Program-made: the position numbers and the translations under genes
Shown: positions 42,671-54,403 of the stretch, in pieces
How positions within the stretch are numbered: position 1 is the first letter of the stretch
Layout: the number at the start of each line of letters is the position of its first letter
Notes under the pieces: generated by a model
Seen by the model: the letters and a program-made list of their open reading frames with translations, nothing else
What the model was told of the DNA's origin: nothing
Databases searched by the model: none
NCBI RefSeq assembly: GCF_027580225.2
Contig: NC_073354.2
Coordinates: forward strand, 7,912,001 to 7,976,000
Source: Misgurnus anguillicaudatus
Lineage: Eukaryota; Chordata; Actinopteri; Cypriniformes; Cobitidae
Reading direction: 5' to 3'
Length of the DNA: 64,000 nucleotides

Positions 42671-43084
42671 ATGCTGGAATGGTGTGAAGAATAAATAAGC
42701 AAACAAACACATTAAAGGCTATTTTTATAAGGCTATATTTTTAGCAAATTTGACATCTTGAAGTGAGTAATTTGTTTACTAAATGAAACCTCCATCCGGT
42801 GAAATGGGGTTTAACTTTTAAATACCTGCACCTGTGGATAAAGTGTTTGCATAACACAATCAGACTATTTATCAAAAATTCTATATTTTTGTCCTTTATA
42901 AATACTCAATTGAGGTCATGTATCAATATATCCTTACATTTTATCCAATTCACAATCATACTGAAAGAAAATATGCTTTACTGTTTCAATTTCTTTCTCA
43001 CAGAATCCACATGAATTGTTTTCCCAACTAAATATTTCATGTAAAAAGGAACTGGATCGACCTAAATATTGTTTAGGATTTTAA

Positions 43085-43309
43085 GGGGTGGTTTCCTGGA
43101 CAGGGATTATCTTAAGCCAGAACTAGGCCTTAGTTTAATTATGAAATATTAACAAAGATGCCTTACTAAAAACATTACTTGTGTTGTGTACATTTTGAGA
43201 CAAAACAAAGAGCACTGATGTATTTTAAGATCAGTGCAAGTTGTTTTCAGTTTGGACAGCTCTTACATTTATTTTAGTCTAGTCTAAACACTGTCTGGGA
43301 AACCGCCCC
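43085..43309. mobile_element. MITE, uninterrupted copy of the 18094-19031 family
   Basis: Starts ggggtggtttcctggacagg and ends ctgtctgggaaaccgcccc. About 225 bp with inverted ends. It serves as reference for the split copy in USP intron 1. Confidence 0.8.
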
Positions 43310-43335
43310 TAAATGTTTCTACTTTTGCCTCGGGA

Positions 43336-43976
43336 AGAATTAGGTAGGGACGAGACTGGCTATGCCGAGTCCGAGGCAAGACTGAGTCTTTGAAGGGTCC
43401 AGACAGAGTCCGTTGGTTTTCAAATACAGTCGAGGTTGAGTCAAGACCGAATCTTTGAGAAAGCCAGTCTGAGTCGAGACTGGGTCCTTTGGGAGTCTAG
43501 ACCAAGACCATAAAAATGTCAGTTTTCATATTCATGATTTAATATCACCCCAGTTAATAATCAACAGTTAGGCCTACAGACTAAGCTAGATTGGGGATTG
43601 TTAAGAGGAGCAGTCTTAACGTCTTAATGTGGACTATGCTTTTACGATCATTAAAAAAAATCCCTACCACATGCATCATCTTCTGCCTATTTTACTAGAG
43701 ATAATAAATGGCACTGATGGCAGTATCTTTGCATTGCACCATGGGATTGTCATTTTCAAAGAATGCCTGTCAACATTGCATTTTATTATTATTGTTATGT
43801 GTTGTGTGTGTTTTTATATGAACATAAAAAAAATGTGTTGGTCTTGAGGACTCGGTCTGAAATTATGAATCCTTCTCCTCCCACTGTGGTCCGAGACCGA
43901 GCAAGACCGAGTCTTTGAAGGAACAAGTCAGAGACAGAGAAAGCAGAAATTGGTCTCAAGTACTACATCACTAGAA
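43336..43976. repeat. Dispersed repeat rich in GAGTCTTTGA / GACCGAG motifs
   Basis: gactgagtctttgaa and related units recur at both ends (about 43380-43500 and 43890-43925) around an AT-rich middle. It resembles a known type of fish interspersed repeat; family not assigned. Confidence 0.4.
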
Positions 43977-44941
43977 TTAAGGTATGATAAATATCACTTC
44001 TTCCTTACTGAACTCTTGCAGACTTTCTTTTCAATTGATAAGGATAACATTGTTTAGATAACAGATTTCTAATAAACTTATTTGTAAACTGTTTGCTATT
44101 TAAATTAATACATTCAATACAACGTGATCTCATTTCTGATTGAGAGTTAATATAACAAATTGTTAAATCATTGTTTTCAGTGGTGCTGGGGTGGCCTTTA
44201 TCACTCTATTGTATTCTCTAATTGGGCATTTGAAACTAAATTTATCACAGAAGTCATTGTAATATAGCAAATTACCAAAATTATCCATCAAATGACTTAC
44301 TGCCCATATACCTTTATCCATCAAAGTACCAAAAAAAAAAAGATTTTCTAATACTCAGAATATATGTTGTTCCACATGTGTATTATGTGGTGTAAATTTG
44401 TGTTTAAACATTAGGTTCCAGTACACTCAGATGGAAATCAGATCATTTAACAGGCAATTTATATAAATCATAATCACAACGCAATAGAATGCCTATTTCA
44501 CCCATCTTTTAAAAATTTGCATTTGGAGTGTTAAACCAAAAATAATCTTTGTGACAAACAAAGGACTTCAACCGTTTTAGTACACCATTCATCACAGAAA
44601 AATCTATGACATTCATGCCACCCTCTTATACTCTCATGTCAGCTTTCTAAAGTAATGGCATTTGGAAGTGATTTAAGGTGCAATGTACAAACCTATGGTT
44701 GACGTTATGGACAATACGTCCATATTTGTTCACAGTTTATAAGAGTCAACTGTCACTAAAATATAAGAATTGAACTAGTTATTATTAACGATAATCATTA
44801 CCTACAGCTGAATTTATAAAACAGCAAATTAGTCCAAATGTAAAAAAAACCCCGCAATAATTTAATTGTCTCATCAGCAAGTGTATTTGGGTGAAGTTGA
44901 AATGAATGGGCTACAGTCATAGACATATAATGTCTATGAAA
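43977..44941. other. Unassigned AT-rich DNA
   Basis: No gene or repeat ends are visible; a poly(A) stretch lies near 44328. Confidence 0.5.
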
Positions 44942-45157
44942 CCGAAGGCTGCTGCCTCCGGAGGTCGCATTTCTAGGTTGCATACGTCATCAATATTGTC
45001 TTAGTTCAAAATATTAACAATTGTACAGTTGACTGTTATTCTCAGTTAATCATAAGTTATTGTAATATCCTTATGACATGCGAATGTAATGCCCAAAAAA
45101 AAAACGCTTGATGACGTATGCAACCTGAATGCGACCTTCACAGGCTGCAGCCTTTGG
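44942..45157. mobile_element. MITE with ~50-bp inverted ends
   Basis: accgaaggctgctgcctccg with ggttgcatacgtcatcaa on the left is inverted on the right (ttgatgacgtatgcaacc, then ggctgcagcctttgg). About 216 bp, non-coding. Confidence 0.7.
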
Positions 45158-45347
45158 ATTGAGAACGAGTGTCACTCTTCTCTCCTGAAAAAAATATAAA
45201 GCTTGTTTATTTTCCTTTTGCATTCCTAAAACCAGTTCAGTTTTACTCCATTAATTATTTAATAGCCGTTATTTACTTAAGTAACAGTTATTATATTGCT
45301 GTGGTACTTTCGCTTAAGTAGCTATGTAATAATGTAATAACACATTG

Positions 45348-45361
45348 TGCGCGCGCGCGCG
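45348..45361. repeat. (GC)n dinucleotide tract
   Basis: A run of alternating gcgcgc follows cattgtg. This is short alternating purine-pyrimidine DNA. Confidence 0.8.
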
Positions 45362-45628
45362 CTATATTTATATATTTTAGTGTGTAAACATAATCATTTT
45401 AGAACAAACAGTAGAGACAAAAGGGAAGTATAAGATATAAGGTAGAAAGAAATAATAGAAAACGTAAAATTATGAAATATTTAATAAATGGTATCATAGA
45501 ATACGAAAGGAATAATTGACGACGGGCCGTTGAATTACTTGAAAATAATGCACACCTACATGGTGGTAATGCGGGACGAGTATTATCTGATAAAGAGTCC
45601 AGACCGCACAATCGTACACAAAATATGA

Positions 45629-45700
45629 TGCGTTGGCCGGGAATCGAACCCGGGTCAACTGCTTGGAAGGCAGCTATGCTAACCACTATACCACCAACGC
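45629..45700 (-). tRNA. tRNA-Gly (anticodon TCC)
   Basis: On the minus strand a 72-base cloverleaf: acceptor stem GCGTTGG pairs with CCAACGC, discriminator A, D arm around GTGGTTAGCAT, anticodon stem-loop CTGCCTTCCAAGCAG with anticodon TCC, and T arm CCGGGTTCGATTCCCGG. A box and B box (GGTTCGATTCC) are intact. A T4 stretch about nine bases downstream can stop RNA polymerase III. It decodes GGA glycine codons. No intron and no second copy in the window. Confidence 0.97.
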
Positions 45701-46010
45701 GAACGACAAGACCTCATCCCACAGCGATTCACTAACTGCTCACTATATATATTGTTAAATACAGTACAAGAGGTTGTGATTAAACAGAAGAAGAGTCAGA
45801 AAAGGAGAAGGAGAGGATACTTGAAGGATCAATGGTCGTGTTTTAGAAGTGAAGATATCCTATGAGCTAACCCTTTGGATTTTATTCGTGCAAGTAAGGC
45901 AATAGACCTCTTAAATTTTTTATATTTTCTGACACACTGTAATTCATTATGATTTAGGATCATTGTTTCTAATTAAAAAAAAGTGAGAGTCATTTTTACT
46001 GATTAAAGTA

Positions 46011-46335
46011 TTAGGGGGATAGTTCACCCAAAAATTTTGTCATCATTTACTCACTTTCATGTTGTTACAAACCGGCATAAATGTCTTTGTTCTGATGAAC
46101 ACAAAGGAAAATATTTTGAGAAATGTTTGTAACCAAACCGTTCGTGGACCCCATTTACGTCCATAGTAGAAAAAAAGAGTACTATGGAAGTAAATGGGGT
46201 CCATGAATGGCTTGGTTACAAACATTTCTCAAAATATCTTCCTTTGTGTTCATCAGAACAAAGAAATGTATGCCGGTTTGTGACTAAATGAAAGTGAGTA
46301 ATGATGACAGAATTTTGGGTGAACTATCCCCTTAA
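46011..46335. mobile_element. Palindromic MITE, ~325 bp
   Basis: The left arm (ggggatagttcacccaaaaa to accccatttacgtcca) and right arm (ggaagtaaatggggtcca to gggtgaactatcccc) are almost complete reverse complements around a short centre near 46170. It is fully palindromic and could fold into a long hairpin. One arm of the same family lies at 8190-8402. Confidence 0.85.
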
Positions 46336-46699
46336 TGGAGAGATATCATGAAAATATGACTTTTTTCAAGTTTAAGTGCTATAAGTTAGTTATGATAAAC
46401 CATTTTCTGCAAGCATGTGAAAAAATACCTCATTAAAATGTGGCTCCCTTTGTGATGTCAGAAGAGGATCTTATTATAATAATACAGCCTCTTAATCTGC
46501 ACTATCCAACCACGACACTGCCATTTAGTGCAGGGATCAACTCATTTGCATTTTAAAAGGACACACCCAAAAACGGCACATTTTAACATGTTATAAAAAT
46601 TATCTATATGTATTTAGCTAGAACTTCACATATGCACTTTGGGGACACCCAAAAAATCCTCTGACATGTCCCCTTTAATATTATTAATAAAAAAACTAA

Positions 46700-46965
46700 A
46701 TGTTTTTTGGGCCCTATTTTAATGATCTAAACACATTGTCTGAAGCGCACGGTCACGGCGCAAAGTCTAAATAGGCGTGTCAGAATCCACTTTGCTAATT
46801 TAACAAAGGGAACAATGGTTTGAGCGCCTAACGCACAGCCTTAAAGGGTTGTTCCTTTTCTCTTAATGAGAAATGGGTGTGTTTTGGGCGTAACGTGCAA
46901 TAAACCAATGCGTCTCAGCTCTCATCCCCTTTAAAAGCCAGTTGCGCTGGCGCCATGCCGATTTC
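46700..46965. repeat. Dispersed fish repeat fragment
   Basis: gggccctattttaatgatct, ggcgcaaagtctaaat and gggtgtgttttgggcgtaac are typical of an abundant fish DNA repeat family. One end is clear; the other is not. Confidence 0.45.
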
Positions 46966-47469
46966 CTATTTAGATGGCAGAATATGTAAAACCGAAAACT
47001 AAATGGAGGAAGAAGACCACCAGTTTAAGATTGATGTTAAAAAAATTGCGTTGTTTTCATTTGTATTGAAATTGATATTTTTTCTATTAAAACCTTTAAA
47101 AGTCGTTTTCTTTCAGTCATGGAAGTAAAAATAGCAGGGTTTTAATTATAGCCTACATGATCAGTGTTATTTCAAAAAAAAATTTACAAATATGCAAGAA
47201 AAGGTTTGTACTCTAAAAATACTTTATTTGTAACAAACAGGAGAAAAATAATTAACGTTTCAGCACTCACACAGTGCCGTGAGTGTTTTGGAAGCATTAC
47301 ATAAAAACGGTTCTCATCTCATCATATCCACAGGTACAAAGTCATCATATAAAATAAATCTATGGGGTAGCATTTTAAAAAACATTTAAAAATAGATGCA
47401 ATATTTGCATTTGTTTAATGCAAAACATTAAATTACTTACCAGGCTACAGGTGAAGCAGCTCTTTACGC

Positions 47470-47640
47470 CTTCTTACGTCTCGTAATCGGTCCTCATTTA
47501 TGTTACTCAATAATAATCTTTTTATTTTAAACCTTTAATTTACTAAACAAGATTCTGGCAGGATCCTGACAATACCTCCCCTCCAGGGACGCCACCTGGG
47601 GGCCCTCAAGGAGAGACACATAGACAAAAACCATGAAAAC
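47470..47640 (-). repeat. Ty3/Gypsy LTR/PPT relic
   Basis: gatcctgaca is followed by a pyrimidine tract (atacctcccctcc) and agggacgccacctggggg, the same arrangement as the LTR/PPT/pol-end junction of the element at 58987 (gcgccacctggcgc). No coding frame remains. Confidence 0.35.
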
Positions 47641-50600
47641 TACAAAAATTAACGAAGGTATACAATTAGGAGACAATTATATTGCTCACATTAGAATAAT
47701 GTGAGCTGTTCTAATTTTGCTTTATTGAAGAATGCACTAGATGGTTAAAACTGATCTAATAAACAGGAGCACAACTTCATGATTACAGAATTTCAGGATG
47801 TAAACAATAGAGGTTTTGCAGTTTTTTATCAGTAAGCACGTTTTGGCAAATATTTACTATTGGGAAAATGATAGAAGTTACTTTTATTCAACCAAAAATC
47901 ATGTTATTAATTTAATAATAATTAATGTTATTAATCTTTATTTTAGTTAAACGTGGCGTATCTGGAATGGTGATGTGGTCGACAGACCTGGAACTACTTC
48001 AGGTATGCATTTACCTAATGAAACTTTTTGGATTCTCAATAACGTTTCAATGTCACCATCAATGTTATCAATAAGAGCTAAAGGTTCAAAAACCAAAAAC
48101 ATCACTTTAGCTTAAACTCACAATAATCTGATATTATTACTGTATCTACAGGCTCTGTGTTTCACATGCAACATCACTTTCTTACTTTTTAAGCTATGTG
48201 ATGGCTGATAAAGACACCTGCTTTAAAATACCACAGACGACAAATCCATATCAAAAGTTATTACAGATGATTTACTGATAGCTCCAAACATTTCAGAAAG
48301 AGTAAGAATGCATGGAAAGGAGGCACTGTGAAATGTGTGATAACCTCAGGACTGATAAAAACAAGCCAACATGATAAATATGTGACAATTTAAATATTTT
48401 ACAGTTCAGAATGAAAAAGACAAAAACATGCAATGTTTCAAATCTAGGGGCCATTGCCAGTTATAAATGCATATGTGTTTATATGATAGTCTAATCTTGC
48501 TTCTATATTATATATGTTTAGTGTCTAAACAAGACAAAAAAAAGGAAATACACAAATACTAAATCACTTGCCACTAAATAATTATGTAACAACAGTGCAA
48601 CATATCATAACATGGCAAAATGCTGTACACAATGTTTTTTCCTAAACATTCATTGAAACGTCTTTCATAACTGTAAGTGAAAGAAAGAGAAGCTCCTTCA
48701 GATCAACACAGCAGAGCGTCATCACATTGATTTAATACACAATTTACAAATCAGATATATTTCAAATAACACCTTTAATACTCAGAACAAAAAACATTGT
48801 CCATAATCTGAGATGTCTTATATTATAAAAGGCAAAAAAGTAACAAAGACAAACTTAGCTCGGTAATGTACATGCATATCTTAATGCAGAAAGTGGAAGT
48901 CTGTAAAAATGTAGAGGACACTTAGTAGCTCAAAAACATGACAGAACTGACAGAAAGTGCAAAAAATTGTCATAATCGCAGATGTTACAGCCAAACTTTA
49001 TTCCAGTGGCTTTAAACTGCTGGTTCACTCGGATGGAGTTAAAGACCAATACAAAAACAAAACAAACAAAAAATTAAAAAACAAATAGTAAGGACAGCAA
49101 AACAAACATATTCATCAATTTAATACAAACTCTACAGTATTTTGGCACAAACTTATCCAAAAAAAGCCCAATGTGTTTTATTCAATGACAATTAAGAGAC
49201 CGACTGTAACTAATAAATCAACTTTAATGATCGCATTTAAGGGAATTATTACAATTCAACAAATTTGGTAGTTGTGTTGGATCATCATTTAATTTAAATC
49301 TCCTGAAGCAAAACCAGTCGAGAGCTGCGGATCTAACCTAAAGTTTATGCTACAAGGATCTATTTTCCTGAACAGACTTTAAACACAAACTTAACCACTT
49401 TAGGTTTGACCATTTAAAGCCATGCAAAGTGAAGCTCTACACGCTCATTCTGGAGTTCATTTGACTGCTTCTCATGTAAACTACATCACATGTACACTGC
49501 AATGCTTAACAGCAGGAAAGAAACGAACGAGACAAATGAATAACTACACTAAAGATTTATGATTTATCATACAGCTCTACTAATCTTTAAGACAGATAAA
49601 TGCCAAACATGTTATTAAACATCTATGCAGAGAGATACAAACAAGAGTAATAAATCCGATTGTACAGAGTTAATTCTTATAAATATGCTATAATACATTC
49701 TATCATAGTTTGAAAACAATACCATAGACTATACAATAATACCTCATTCAAAGATTACATATGAGAAGTGCAGTTTAGAGTAAAAATGAAAAAATCTGAT
49801 CTTTGATCTGAGCTCCTTTCTAAAAGCTTTCTGCTATAGATTTGCATAGGAAGTGTGTATGAAAGTTTCTGTCCCAAATGCAGTAGAAACTATACAGAGC
49901 AGAATTAGGGTGACCAGATGTCCCGGTTTAACCCGAGCAGTTTCTTCAGGTCTGCCATAGTGGACCAACAAAGTGTAAATAAGTTTTTGTTAAAGTATTG
50001 CAGCTATTATGTGTTACAATATGCAAAACTTTTTCTTTGCCATTGTATGCATTTGCCCATATTTTCGCTTGAAACATTTTATTCAGCAAATGAAACTGCT
50101 GTAACAATAACTTCATACTTGCTGTTTGTTGGTCACTACTGCCTCCTACTGGATACTGCACAATACTTCATGTTAAGGAATTATGATTTTTGGTTTTAAT
50201 GTTGTAGATATTTTCTCTTATAAATTTGAGTAAATGTGTCAGTCAAATCTGTACTAACTGTAAATTCACATATAAAAGTCTACAAAACAATATCCTTATT
50301 TATTTTGCATTCACATTTCTGTTCAAAATGTAAGGTAAAATGATCTGAACCAACTACACTTTAAAACGTTTGGGACTACAGTTATTTCTTAGGCTGGCAC
50401 CTTCCACGAAACCCTCCCACCCCACGTGTGTCCTGTAAACAAATAATACACACAACAGGGTCCCGAAGTCTTTGATTATTAGTGAAATTTCATATAAAAT
50501 ATTTACAATTTAAGTGAAATGTTCAATAATAAAAATGTGGATTTGCATATGAAATTGAGAAGTTTTAGTCTTGTTTGCTACAGCGAAAGGAATTCAAATC

Positions 50601-51162
50601 TGACCTTTCATTAAAAAGTTAAAATAGTCAATGTAAGAAACAGTGACACAGAAAATGTTTCTTCTTTTCAGGTAATACGTTTAAATGTTTCAGATTTAAG
50701 TTATCCTCGATTTTTTTCTATAGTCTCAGACTTCTGGACCCGACTGTAAAAACCTCTCATTGACATGGGAGGAAACGCACAACAGCCCTACATTATGTCC
50801 ACTGATTCCAATACATTAAAAAAATAAAAACAGTAAGAACAAATCCTGTAAGCTGTAAGCTAAGAAAACAGGACACATCACAACTTCTGAGTGTTTCAAA
50901 GCCACACGACTGAGGTCCAATGTTTTACGTTTAAGTTGTCTTTGATTGATGCGGTGCTCCACACGCTGAGCTCAAACAACATACAGTATATATATATATA
51001 TATGACTGTTCTTCAAAAGCAGTAACCAACAATAAACAGATTATAAAAGCCAAGCATATAAAACACTGAAGAAACAGCAGATAAGAGGAGGTAACAGTCA
51101 CAGAAGCAGTTTAACTGCTAGCTGCCCGGATAATGCAACACACAGGCATGCAAGTATATCTG
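47641..51162. other. Gene-poor DNA downstream of cdk19
   Basis: No complete gene. 47948-48003 has an acceptor-like tttattttag and a CAG|gtatgc donor with 18 open codons, but no partner exon, so it is not called. The rest is AT-rich. Part could be distal cdk19 3' UTR on the minus strand, but no boundary is visible. Confidence 0.5.
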
Positions 51163-51203
51163 TGCGCGCACACACACACGCACGCACGCACGCACGCACA
51201 CAT

Positions 51204-51279
<76 letters not shown>
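51163..51279. repeat. (CA)n microsatellite
   Basis: About 115 bases of ca/cg dinucleotides, pure (CA)n over the last 75. The open frames across it on the minus strand (VCVCVC) are translation of the repeat. Confidence 0.97.
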
Positions 51280-51371
51280 CTATGTATGTGAGAACACACT
51301 GAGATGTAATGCAATTCCTATCCCCTAACCCCAATCATAACCCAATTCTAACCCGAAACTCAAGTCTTAAA

Positions 51372-51867
51372 GGGCACCTATTATGCACATTTTTACAAGA
51401 TGCAATATAAGTCTCTGGTGTGCCTAGAATGTGTCTGTGAAGTTTCAGCTCAAAATACTCCAGAGATCATTTATTATAGCATGTCCAAAATGACTCTATT
51501 TGTGTGACAGTAAAAATGTGCTGTTTTCATGTCTGCACCTTTAAATGCAAATGAGCACTTTTGGTAATAAATCAGATTTTTGTGAATACAGTCTGAGACA
51601 ATAGTTTCTTTAGCCGCATCTGTGCTACAATGTGCTAACAAACATATTTAGAAAAACTTTTGGTTCAAGTTAACCAGTTAGTCAGTGGGAGTGGGCGGGG
51701 CTTTGTTAGTGTGACATCTCATTAACAAGAGAATTAAAACAGCATGTCTAATGAGACTGCTTTGGTTTAAAAAGGATTTTTTCATTGTTGGGTGGTTGTG
51801 TTCACACATTGTAAACACACATTTACGTCAAAACACCTTTAAAAGTGGATTTTGCATAATAGGTGCC
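51372..51867. mobile_element. MITE with ~17-bp inverted ends
   Basis: gggcacctattatgca on the left is inverted as tgcataataggtgcc on the right. About 496 bp, no coding; a widespread fish MITE type. Confidence 0.7.
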
Positions 51868-52142
51868 GTTTATCCCTCAAACAGTACTTTAAAGGGGTGC
51901 CAGAAAGTGAGGACTGCCAAAATCTGCTTACTTTACTCTTTTTCCTTCACTTTGATGGTTTTACAAAAAATGGTTCTCACACAGACAGCTGCACAAGTAT
52001 ACACACACAGACACAGATTTTAGCTGTGACCTAAAACACAGAGAAATAGTAACATATGTCCTTATTGTTATAAGATATTCAGGTCATTCTGTAAAACGGG
52101 TGCCTTTTCTCAGCTGATAAAGTTGATTTAAAAAATTTATTT

Positions 52143-52546
52143 ACGGCAAAAAAATGACTTTCTTAGTTAATATTTCTGTCTCGTTTTCTAGTACAAATTT
52201 AAAGAAATTCTTAAATCAAGATGCATTTTCTTACCAAGAAGGATCAAGGCCAAGCTAAAATACAAAAATAAAGTAACTATAATGCGAGATTTAACTAGTA
52301 GTTTTTTGAGATAAAAAATCCAAATAAATAATATTTTGAAAATAAAGTCAATATAACGAGAATAAAGTCAGGTTTTTTTGCTGGTTTTAAGCAAATATTC
52401 ACTTTTATTTGATATTTTTAAGTCTAAAAACTAGACTTATTTTCTTACGTCATTTTGCTCATCAAGAAAATACATCTTGATTTAAGAATCTTTAGATTCT
52501 TAGACAAAAATATTAAGTAAATAAAATAATACTTTTTTTTTGCCGT
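52143..52546. mobile_element. MITE with long inverted arms
   Basis: Ends acggcaaaaaaa and ttttttttgccgt. The inner arms near 52200-52245 (cttaaatcaagatgcatttt) and 52450-52500 (aatacatcttgatttaag) are also inverted. Non-coding. Confidence 0.7.
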
Positions 52547-54403
52547 GTTGGATTTTAAACAGACATTTTTAGTCTGTTATATTTTATTTATATTGGGTCA
52601 TGAGTATATCTTCAAATTGTTGTTTTTTCCATGAATGTCCATTTATCACTTATTACATAAAATAATTTTTAGATACGTTTGTTTTAAAATGACCATGTTT
52701 GCTATTTATAGTCTGTTATAAATATAAGAGTAACATGACTGACACATAATCTATAAGTGACTCACTTTAACCCTATAGTGACTCAGTCTCATAATCTAAT
52801 GATGAGATTTTGAGCATCAAAGTTTGTGATTTCTATCGTTCACATGACCTTAGTCAATATTAAAGGATATATCAGGATTACATTTTTACAGAATTGTGTG
52901 GGATAAATGATTTTAGATGTGTTTATCAAACACTGGGTCACATATGTCAACCATAATATAATATAATATATATAAAGAAATATAAATAGATATAAAAGAA
53001 AGAAATGCGAGCCATTGTCTCTGTGTATTTTGTTTTCATTAAAACATTTGATAAAATAGTTAAGATAAGAAACAGCGTTGTGAGACAGGGGAAAGCTTCT
53101 TAGACTTTTGTTTGATATGTATAGAAAGCTATCTTTATTAAAAAATAGTAAAGCTGGCATCAGCTATTCCTTGTTAAAGTCATTTTTACACAAATAATGT
53201 CTATATGGCACCCGTTTTGAAGAATACCCTCTTTGATATTAATTGTATTAGTTGTTATTGTTGTAGAACCGCAAAAGGGGTAAGAACGAACAGGGTTTCC
53301 TCTCATCTACTACATCTGTGACCATAAAATTGAATTAATACATTTTTTTTATATACAACAAAAGGAGAAGCATGTAGAAAGTGTGTTGTGTTGTGGGTTA
53401 GTGATGTTGTCCACTCACACACAGTTACATTGAGTCTCATGTCTCCTGATAAGTGCTCTTTGTTCTTCAGTCTTCATAATATACACACATTATATTACAC
53501 AATCCAGTCTCCGGTCCGTACATGCAGACAGGAGATAGAAAGAAAGGTTTTGGTTCCTATTTACAATTGCTTATATACTGCAGATGTGTCTGTGTTAGGG
53601 GTGTGTGGTGTCTCAGAAAAGCTTTATGGTAAACCAACGCTAACAATCTGAATGAAAGACCAATAATGCTGAGGATGATTTGCTATAAATCATGCTAATC
53701 GATATGCATTAGGTTTGTGTCCCACTAGTCCCACACAAACAGAAGAATCCACTCATACTACAGTGGATTCTGGACCAACTTTAAAAAAAGTTAGTGATGT
53801 TTTCACAAAGACTGATTATTCTTGAAGACTAATAAAGAGTTTGCTAAGCCGAGGCGGTATAGTTTGTTATTTTGTGTGTAATATGTGCCATGAGAGTGAC
53901 AGTATGTGAAGAAGTTACTTCTTCTGTTGTGTTGTACTGGGAAGCCACGGCGAAGTCTCATTGGTTTAAAATTCTGCTCCGTATCATTGTAATATTAAAC
54001 ATCAATTACATCTGATTGGCTGTGACATTGTTCCAAAGTTGAATTTAATGTGGTGTAATCTGATTTTGTAAAGTTTCAGTTTGCTGCGATCTGATGAAGA
54101 AAATATGAAAAACATGACTAGTGGGACATCACCTTTAGCAATCCACTTATAAAACACTTTTCCTGTCGTAACTTTGGCCTGAAGCTGATCATGCTGAAGG
54201 GTTGTACAGTTGTGCTTTGGTTGCACATGGCATTTGTTGTGGGAAGCCAGGTAGATTTGTAGGGGTTTAAACTTAGGTTTCTATGAGGCGGACCCTTTAA
54301 AAGATATTAAGAGCATTTCAGTTCCAATGACAGTATGAACTTGCCATGTTTGTATGTGTCGGGGGGTACAATTTCATTTTAAGTACTTGTGTGTTTGTGA
54401 GTC
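52547..54403 (-). other. Probable 3' UTR region of cdk19
   Basis: This lies directly downstream of the cdk19 stop codon on the minus strand, with no ORF of note. A minus-strand AATAAA at 53134-53139 is a candidate polyadenylation signal, giving a 3' UTR of about 1.3 kb. A longer UTR is possible. Confidence 0.45.

Noticed and set aside
47948..48003. Isolated exon-like segment (acceptor, 18 open codons, CAG|gtatgc donor)
   Set aside because: No partner exon on either side, too short to recognise, and such combinations occur by chance in this much DNA.
51098..51334. Minus-strand frames of 67-78 codons rich in Val-Cys
   Set aside because: They are translations of the (CA)n microsatellite.
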